NCBI GenBank assembly: GCA_964035545.1
Contig: OZ037767.1
Location: forward strand, 26,335,628 to 26,399,627
Direction of reading: 5' to 3'
Source of the DNA: Bugula neritina
Taxonomy: Eukaryota; Bryozoa; Gymnolaemata; Cheilostomatida; Bugulidae
Length of the DNA stretch: 64,000 nt
The first letter of the stretch is position 1; the number at the start of each line of letters is the position of its first letter. Shown here in pieces: positions 57,349 through 64,000 of the stretch. Position numbers and translations under genes: made by a program. The notes under the pieces were generated by a model. The model was not told where the DNA came from, ran no database searches, and worked only from the letters and a program-made list of their open reading frames with translations.

Positions 57349-57912
57349 ATGTTATTTTGGAAGAAGATGTTATCCTTAGCACTGCTTGTTCATAGTTTTG
57401 TACTTCTGGTTGCAACCAGCGAATTACCGACAATCTCTTTAGACACTTCAAAAAGACACATAAACAGCCTAGAATTTAAGTTAAACATCAATGACTCCAG
57501 TCAAGCAATAGAATCTTATGAAATAAAAGTTGAAGATACATTATCAACTGGTTTTATTACATATGAAGGGGATAGATACATCAACCTAGATGACCAAATA
57601 GCAAGAGTGGCAGTACCTGAGGCTAACCAAGCATATAATATCTGTATAATTGCTACACTCAAACAGAATGCATCAGAAGAATTAGGTGTTACCACGGTAA
57701 CAGACTGTATAGAAGAGTATACCATCAAGAAGATGTTGGCTAGTAGCGTAATTGCACTCTCTCTGACTGTGCTTATTTTCCTTGCCTGCATTATTATAGG
57801 CTATATTTCCTGGAAATGTGCAGCTAGAAGGTTGTACAAAAGAGACGAGTATGATAGATCAGATGCTACAGGGAGTGGAGATATTATACCATTAAACCAA
57901 ATTGAAGAGTAG
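57349..57912 (+). CDS. Unidentified single-pass type I membrane protein
   Basis: One uninterrupted frame; I take the Met at 57349 because a TTTCAG acceptor sits directly before it (an earlier in-frame ATG is at 57340). 187 aa from there. A signal peptide occupies about the first 25 residues (LALLVHSFVLLVATS), followed by an ectodomain of about 105 residues. In it, SYEIKVED, RVAVPEANQAYNICIIATL and the spacing of hydrophobic residues suggest one fibronectin type III-like beta sandwich, with two cysteines and possible N-glycosylation sites (NDS, NAS). A transmembrane helix follows (VIALSLTVLIFLACIIIGYI), then a cytoplasmic tail of about 35 residues with RRLYKRDEYDRSD. AATAAA at 57917-57922 lies 5 bp after the stop. 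A cell-surface receptor or adhesion role is only inference; no family is recognised. Confidence 0.7.
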   Translation: MLFWKKMLSLALLVHSFVLLVATSELPTISLDTSKRHINSLEFKLNINDSSQAIESYEIKVEDTLSTGFITYEGDRYINLDDQIARVAVPEANQAYNICIIATLKQNASEELGVTTVTDCIEEYTIKKMLASSVIALSLTVLIFLACIIIGYISWKCAARRLYKRDEYDRSDATGSGDIIPLNQIEE

Positions 57913-57922
57913 GTTGAATAAA

Positions 57923-60513
57923 AGAAACACATACTAAGTTATTGGAATTATAGAGAAGACGATTACAACAGCTAAACAGTTTTATATGTAGGTAGAACCC
58001 AGAGTTATGATTATATGTTCAATTACATTGTGCTTGGCCCTTATATTGCATTTTATATTATATAGTAGTATTATATTCTCAAATTATATTGAAAACAACC
58101 CACACTATCCCTAAAGCTATGCCTAATGCAAGTGTTACTTGGTAAATGGTACCCTGGATTTACCAAGCTGTCTTTTAACCTTTAAATATACACATATTTG
58201 GCTATCATGATTATGGAGATATATGCAAACATCTTTAACTTCATTTTCAAAAGTCTATGAGCTGTTAGAGAATAACATGTAAATAAAATGTATAAAAAAT
58301 TATTACAATGTTGTATTATTCTGCTATCAATTATAGTTACAGTTATAATGAACCAATTAACATTGGCATTGTTATTAGCTGCAGGACTAATTTATTTAAT
58401 TTTATGTTTCGTTTAATGAATTGTGCCAATTAACATTACTTTTTACATTGTTACTTTTAACAGAGAATTTTTTAACTGTAGATTCATTAGTTTTCTAGCA
58501 TACATATAATTTAAAAAATAATGTCAAATTATAGCCAAAGCAAAATTGCCAAAGGTGACCTTATCAATGAATGGTTTTGCTACTTTAAATTATTTTGGAT
58601 TAATCACATTCAATCATTTCAAAAAACAAATAAATATATCAACCTGCTTGAAAATTTCAAAGTCAAGTGATCAAATTATACAATTTCCATACATTTTGTA
58701 TTCTATTGCGTGCAGAGTTAGCTTTCATTGTTAGAACTAATGATTCTATGTGTAAAAATCTCAAGTATTGTAAAAATCATTCTGAATGAACATCAAACTA
58801 GTAGCACTGCTAGGCCTAATTGCTGCAATGTTAGTATACAGTCACAGCAAGCATGCTGCTGTACTTACTGCAAGGAAGGGTTCAACACTGCATACAGATA
58901 GTAAATATCCATCTGACATAGTAGACTGTAGAAGATCAATACAATTTATGTTCACTCTATCACTATGGAGCAACATTAATCATCACTTTACAGCTCTTTT
59001 ATATCATTTTAATGCAACCTGCAATATTTTTACTTTATATATCTGAATGCTATTTTGCATTCGATACAAATCATGCTATGTTATCATGCAATTTTTTCTT
59101 TCATCAAGTTGTTTCAATTTACATTCATAAGGTTTTGCTGCATAAGTGTAAATAAACATTTCGTGTAACTATATAATATTTGGTCTAAAAATAGTTTATC
59201 ATCAGTTGAGCCAACCCTTTCAGTTGCAAGTATCTGTCTATGTACACTGAATAAACCTCAATAACTATTAGTAATTTAAATGCTATAGAATAGTACATAA
59301 TTATGCACAATTGGAATGCATGTATAGACAGCACTGCAGGTAATACTGCTGCTACATACAGCAAGCATAATGAAGCTAATTGTCACTAATTAGCACATTC
59401 TAGGCTCTCAGTAGATAACAAATCACTTTCAGCTTTACTATTTGGGCTAGTGTCGGTTGTGTTGATTGGTCAATAAAATACTGCAATACTGGCAGGTTTG
59501 ACATGAACATACGATATAAAGTATATAATATAGATACTTGTTGAGCTGATTACTCTGTATTCATATATCCACATATATGGAACTTGTATAACACTATATT
59601 ACCAATTATAATAAAATATTGCTAGTGGAGTATCCAGAGAAAAAGACAAAACTCACAATTACAATGCCACATAGGAACTAAAATAGCAACAAAACTAGAA
59701 TTGTTATAATTCAACAATAATTCAACATATTAGAAAATATAAATATACTGAGAATAAAGAAAGGGCTATACTAATACATAAGTAACTCTACAAAAAAAAA
59801 ACAAAGATAGAAAGTGGGACCACTTATATTTAGAATGTATTGTCAATAAAGAAAGCCTACTGATTACTGTCCATAAAATAAAAACTATTACACAACAAAG
59901 TGAACTACTGCAAAAACAGTGACATTGGGTGGCCGATTAACGCTGGCAAAACATGAGGCACAGAGGTTAAGTTGGTTAACTAGAGTGCAGAATATTGAGC
60001 AGAAAAGATTATAGAAATTTGGCTAAAGGCAGTACTAAGCTACAGCAGTGTTCTTTATAAGTTCAACACTTTAGTAAAACTCTCAGCAATATTACATATG
60101 ATTTACATTAATAATGTAAACTGTTGTTTGAATCATGAGACTGTAGACCTATAGAAACTACACATTCAGACGCAATTTTCCCTTGCAAGTGGGGACAACT
60201 CAAAGTAGACCTGAAGTGCATTATAATAGGAATGTACAAGGAATTAGAAAAGCATGATAGGAATTCTCAAGGTGTTGTACAAATATAAACTTCCTTAAAG
60301 GGGTGGATGTGCAAATAAAATAAAATAACAAAAAATAACATAGAGAAAAAAATTTAAATTAAAAAAAGTTAATTGGCAGTAATCCTAGTAAGTTAATGTA
60401 GAGTTTATTTCCCACTATATTAACTAAAGTGTAATTAATAGGTGTTAACCTGGTGTGTAAAATAACAGAGTTACAACGTAAAGGAAATATTATGAAGATG
60501 AGAAAATGAAGTT
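57923..60513. other. Gene-poor interval
   Basis: Contains one weak candidate (58786-59046). No mobile element is recognised. The right part (60300-60513) lies downstream of the intersectin stop codon in that gene's sense and is likely its 3' UTR. Confidence 0.4.
58786..59046 (+). CDS. Weak candidate: small protein with signal-like N-terminus
   Basis: 86-aa frame beginning MNIKLVALLGLIAAMLVYSH, which looks like a signal peptide or anchor. The rest has no pattern. A possible donor (CAGATA|GTAAAT at about 58900) suggests the first 39 codons could be exon 1 of a spliced gene. The frame may also be chance. Confidence 0.25.
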   Translation: MNIKLVALLGLIAAMLVYSHSKHAAVLTARKGSTLHTDSKYPSDIVDCRRSIQFMFTLSLWSNINHHFTALLYHFNATCNIFTLYI

Positions 60514-60626
60514 ATGCGACAAGAACTGGCTAGTGGAGAGAAGCCAGAACTGGCTAGTGAAGAGAAGCCAGAACTGGCTAGTGAAGAGAAACCAGAACTG
60601 GCTAGCGAGGAGAAACTAGAGCTGGC
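60514..60626. repeat. 24-bp minisatellite starting at the intersectin stop codon
   Basis: About four and a half units of GAACTGGCTAGTGAAGAGAAGCCA run from just outside the intersectin coding end. On the minus strand each unit contains TAG in the same frame as the intersectin stop. The repeat therefore seems to have grown from the stop-codon region itself. On the plus strand the units read as EEKPELAS octapeptides (frame from ATG 60514, stop near 60692). Confidence 0.9.
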
Positions 60627-63600
60627 TAGCGAGGCAGTCGAATGCTGGGAACAGGATGTTGTGAACTGTTGTACAGCTGCAAGTCTAACTTGACAACAAT
60701 GTCACCAGTATTCACTTCCTGTAGCCGAGCATATTTCATCACCGGCCCTCTCTTCTCCCGAGTCTCTCGTAATATGTCTTTAACTCTAAGCTCAGTTCGA
60801 CCAAGAAAATCTGCAAAACAATAGCAAGGAATAACAAACTGTGAGAAACTGAAGCTATGTTGCCACTACAGGTTTATAAAACAGAAGCTATACAGAGATA
60901 TTGCCACTACAAAAAAAAAACTTAAAACAAAAAATACTTGCTGAAAGTAAATTTTTTAACAAATAAATGATTGAGTTTTAAGCATTCCCTTACAGCATGG
61001 TTTAAAACTTTACGGCACCAAATAACTTAGCACTATCTGATGTAATTATAAAACGTTCAAATCCCTCTAGAAGCAAAATCTCTTTCCAAATAATATGACC
61101 ATTATTTTATGGTTTGTTCTGGTAGTATGGTGAGAAATCATGTCCCCCAATAGGCAAAGACTCTCCAGCTCAATATAATTAACTTGCTTATATTCTAATA
61201 AATAATAATATATAAATATAAAATCTTTTAATGAGTAAAAAGAGATTTCGGTAAGTAAGAATTATAGCAATCAAGTACCATTAGGAGAAAATCTGTCCTG
61301 ATCAAAGACTGTGAAGCAGAGTACATCGTCTTCTACACTCTTTATAGGAAACTGCATACTGGAGTTCCACTTTGGATTCAGAGTATTTGGTATGACTTTA
61401 GTCTTATGTAGTGTAGTCCCCATACTCACTTCACAGTACGGGTCACTCTTTCCTGTAATATAATATATTTTATAAACATATTCAAGCTACCTTATTCAGT
61501 TATTTGTTTAAAAAAGTGCTTAATTTTTTCATTTCACGAAAAAAAAACAAAGCATCCAACAAAAAACAATTTGATCACCAAAGTAAACGCAGCTTAATTG
61601 TCTGATTACTTTAATAACATGCCTTAAAAATGATGATAAATTTTGTCCCTTTTACTAATGCCCTCAGTCATAATTATAAAGCTCAATAACTGATAAGACT
61701 AATGCATATAAATGCAATGTAAAAACTTGTATTGTATGAAAATACTTTAACCAAACTATACAATATAAGTAAAGCAAGCCACAGTTGAAAATGAAAAAAA
61801 TAACTAAAGCCATGAATTATCAGAAATTATATGATATTTAAAAATTAAAACATGGGACTTGGCAAAAGTTAGGAATCTTTGCAATATTTTAGGTATAGCA
61901 ATTAGAGTTACTTGAAAAAACGAAAGCCGATTGTTTTACTCTTGTTTACTAAAGTTGCAAATCAACGCTATCCTGACAATATTTCAACTGATAGTTAATT
62001 TGCACCAATTTATTGCTTATACAGAATGAAGAATAGAAATATAAAGAATATAAGAAGAAGATGTTAGTATTGTAGTAAGTATACCAGTAGTAGGTTTTAC
62101 ACCAGCCACATCCACTGCTTCTTTTAGAACTAATACTAATCTTCCTACAGGAGATCTGCTCAGAGCTGCCACAACACAAACCAATAAAGTCATCAAATCA
62201 AGCAAAGCACTGTACAACTGCATAGTCTGACGTATCTAGAACTCAGACGTCTCTTGGCCATTTGTTAGAACCAAGGCCATTTGTTAAACAAATTTCAAGA
62301 ATTTGGCGAAAATTCTAGATGATTCACAAACTGCACAGCATAAAACTGTATTGAATTGTATAAACTGCACAGTAATATATCAATTTAAACTTTTCCCAAC
62401 AAAATTTAAAAGTTGAATTCAATACGACTTTTTCCACGACAAAGTTGAAATATTCAGAGACATTGCCTGGGTTCTTAGATAATCAGACTGTGGGTGAGGG
62501 GAGCAAAGTAATGCAAAGCTAGCAAACACATGTCCTGCACAAGGATCTCTTACCATTGGCGTCTGACGCCGTCAGGCCGACGCCTTCCATGACTATGACT
62601 AGTAATCTACCAATTCCTTTGTGGCCAGGGCTGGTCACCACTGTAGCATTTGGTATATTGCACTCATACATGTGTGTATACAGAAAACAGGACGTAATAG
62701 CAGTGACTAATGCAAGAGAATAGCTTGTAGCTCTCAAGAAGATATACATTCTGGTAACATTTGAAAAAAGTCAAGCATGTTTCATGGCAAAGTGACAGTA
62801 TAGCGAACAGCCTATTTTTGGTACACACCCTTAACAAACAGTGTCCCATAAAACAGTGAAACAGTGAAGTTAAAAGCGTGTAGATGTTTTGTAGATGCAA
62901 CACGGTGCGAACTTATGTAAAGAGTCTGTGCCAGTGAATTTAGTTGAGACACTGTTTGAAGCTGAGAGAACTAATCAACTCTTACTAGTTACACTAGAAT
63001 TGCCAATTTTATAAAAGAAGCAAACAAATAACTAGTAATACAGCCAGTAGCTTTGCCAAAAAAAAACAAGTTTCATTTATTTAGCTATTAAATGGATGAT
63101 AAATTTACTAGCAGAGTTGGGAGTAGCAGGTTTTTGTGCTAGTTATATTTACTATATATTGAAGGTAAAAGTGTCTAAACAAGAGACATGACATGACATA
63201 GTGGTGCCTCAGTAGCTGCCTTTATGCCTGCTATCTGTAATTTCGACTTCAATTTCTTGGTTTTTTCAGATCTTGTTGTTTAAAATGGAAGCTGACTATA
63301 AGAGTTTTGAAAAATCACAAAACTGCACATAATTTTCTTTTGGAGCGAAAGATATTTTGGGAGTGAGATGATTAAACTTCACAAAAGCTGCCTTACAATT
63401 TACATTACTCCAATACTACAACTACTACAGCTGCTGCTACTGTTGCTAATGCTGCTATTGTTGCTGCTGCTACAACCGCAACTAAAATCAACTAGTGCCA
63501 CTATAACTACTGAGCTGCTATTACTAGTTCAGTCACAAGATTTTCTGCAACAGATAAAATAATTTTAGCCCTTACATGATTTGGCACGTTCTCTCTTCAC

Positions 63601-63658
63601 TTTCTCCATGGACAGAGCAGTTTCAAAAGCATTGGTTAGTCTTTTCATCCAGGCATTT
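60626..63658 (-). CDS. ITSN: Intersectin, C-terminal part (PH end and C2 domain); 5' part beyond the window
   Basis: Intersectins are endocytic scaffolds with EH, SH3, RhoGEF, PH and C2 domains. Visible exons, 5' to 3': 63576-63658 (end of PH domain, [16 protein letters not shown] then a basic helix KVKRERAKS), two alternative-looking exons 62554-62640 and 62085-62165, 61279-61452 and 60626-60810 (stop). The C2 domain carries [49 protein letters not shown], then [20 protein letters not shown] and [14 protein letters not shown], near-identical in layout to ITSN1/2. FDQD replaces the vertebrate FERD, which may strengthen calcium binding. All joins are in frame. The gene continues to the right past 64000. 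Two vertebrate paralogues exist; this is probably the single invertebrate ancestor type. Confidence 0.93.
62085..62165 (-). CDS. ITSN: Intersectin alternative exon B
   Basis: 81 nt, acceptor GTGGCAG, donor ACTACTG|GTATAC, phase 1 at both ends. Encodes (S)[19 protein letters not shown] and AGVKPTTG, the first strand of the C2 domain. It can replace exon A without changing frame. Confidence 0.75.
62554..62640 (-). CDS. ITSN: Intersectin alternative exon A
   Basis: 87 nt, acceptor GCTACAG, donor GCCAATG|GTAAGA, phase 1 at both ends. Encodes (L)[19 protein letters not shown] and [10 protein letters not shown], which matches the canonical intersectin GIGRLMV...VEG strand more closely than exon B. 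Confidence 0.85.
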
Positions 63659-64000
63659 CTATAAAACATTAATACAGTACTAGCACTTGTATGGTATCAA
63701 ATGGTCAATCCACGCTATAAACGCTATATAACAAAGCAATGCTAAAACAACAACAGTTCATTGCAAAAGATCCAACAACACGAATTTTCAACAAGAATGT
63801 GACTAAAGACTACTATGGAGTTATCAGAATCCCTGTCTCTCTTCAAATACGCCGACAACATGAGTGTTACCTTCAGTTGCTATGGTCTACGTAAGCATAT
63901 GTGCTGATCCCAAATGAAATAACAACATATTATCAAAGAAAATTAACATTTAGTCTAGATACAATTATCTGAAGTATTATATGCTACCCGTATGGCAGGA
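63659..64000. other. Intersectin intron or upstream exon region, unresolved
   Basis: The preceding exon of the PH domain should lie here or beyond the edge. A minus-strand stretch ending ACTGAAG|GTAACA near 63870 has a donor-like end, but I could not read a matching PH sequence in any frame. Confidence 0.3.

Noticed and set aside
63368-63562. Leu-rich plus-strand frame
   Set aside because: Caused by a CTG/CTA/TTG-rich simple-sequence stretch inside an intersectin intron.

Overview
This is an AT-rich, intron-rich animal nuclear genome window. It shows GT-AG introns, CCAAT-type promoter elements, AATAAA signals, microsatellites, and LINE, SINE and piggyBac remains. The gene set (NTAN1, a GMC oxidoreductase, MRPS15, PACRG, SEC63, TMEM107, intersectin) includes two ciliary genes. 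Together with short introns and compact spacing this suggests an invertebrate, possibly an early-branching lineage such as a sponge; the species is not identifiable from sequence alone. All exon models were assembled by hand from reading frame, splice sites and remembered family sequence.

Region 1 (1-19600) starts with a decayed LINE on the minus strand (1-880). It then holds a tandem array of NTAN1 (N-terminal asparagine amidohydrolase) genes. Two copies appear complete, each with ten coding exons (1577-6605 and 13249-18836). A wrecked middle copy (8922-12640) keeps only one intact exon, at 10607-10788. A dead piggyBac element (7320-8917, flanked by TTAA) and a LINE 3' fragment (11056-11800) lie between them. 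Each complete copy carries the same triplet of CCAAT boxes upstream. A roughly 700-bp TA tract fills intron 5 of the second copy.

Region 2 (19600-32150) has a sparse stretch, one possible small secreted cysteine-rich protein (21625-21882), and an eleven-exon minus-strand GMC/choline-dehydrogenase-like flavoprotein (22767-30330). One exon junction of that gene does not join cleanly.

Region 3 (32154-39897) is a head-to-head pair: MRPS15 (minus) and PACRG (plus). They share about 600 bp, which includes a near-perfect RFX X-box 76 bp before the PACRG start codon.

Region 4 (41062-53507) is a second head-to-head pair. SEC63 (minus, 18 exons, ER translocon J-protein) has introns full of minisatellites. 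TMEM107 (plus, 4 exons) encodes a ciliary transition-zone protein.

Region 5 (53508-64000) has a long gene-poor stretch with a SINE-like repeat, then a single-exon type I membrane protein of unknown identity (57349-57912). It ends with the 3' end of an intersectin gene on the minus strand (60626-63658, continuing past the right edge). Just before its C2 domain this gene has two alternative-looking exons with identical phases. These look like mutually exclusive exons and are the most interesting observation here. A 24-bp minisatellite starts exactly at the intersectin stop codon and reads as an octapeptide repeat on the other strand.
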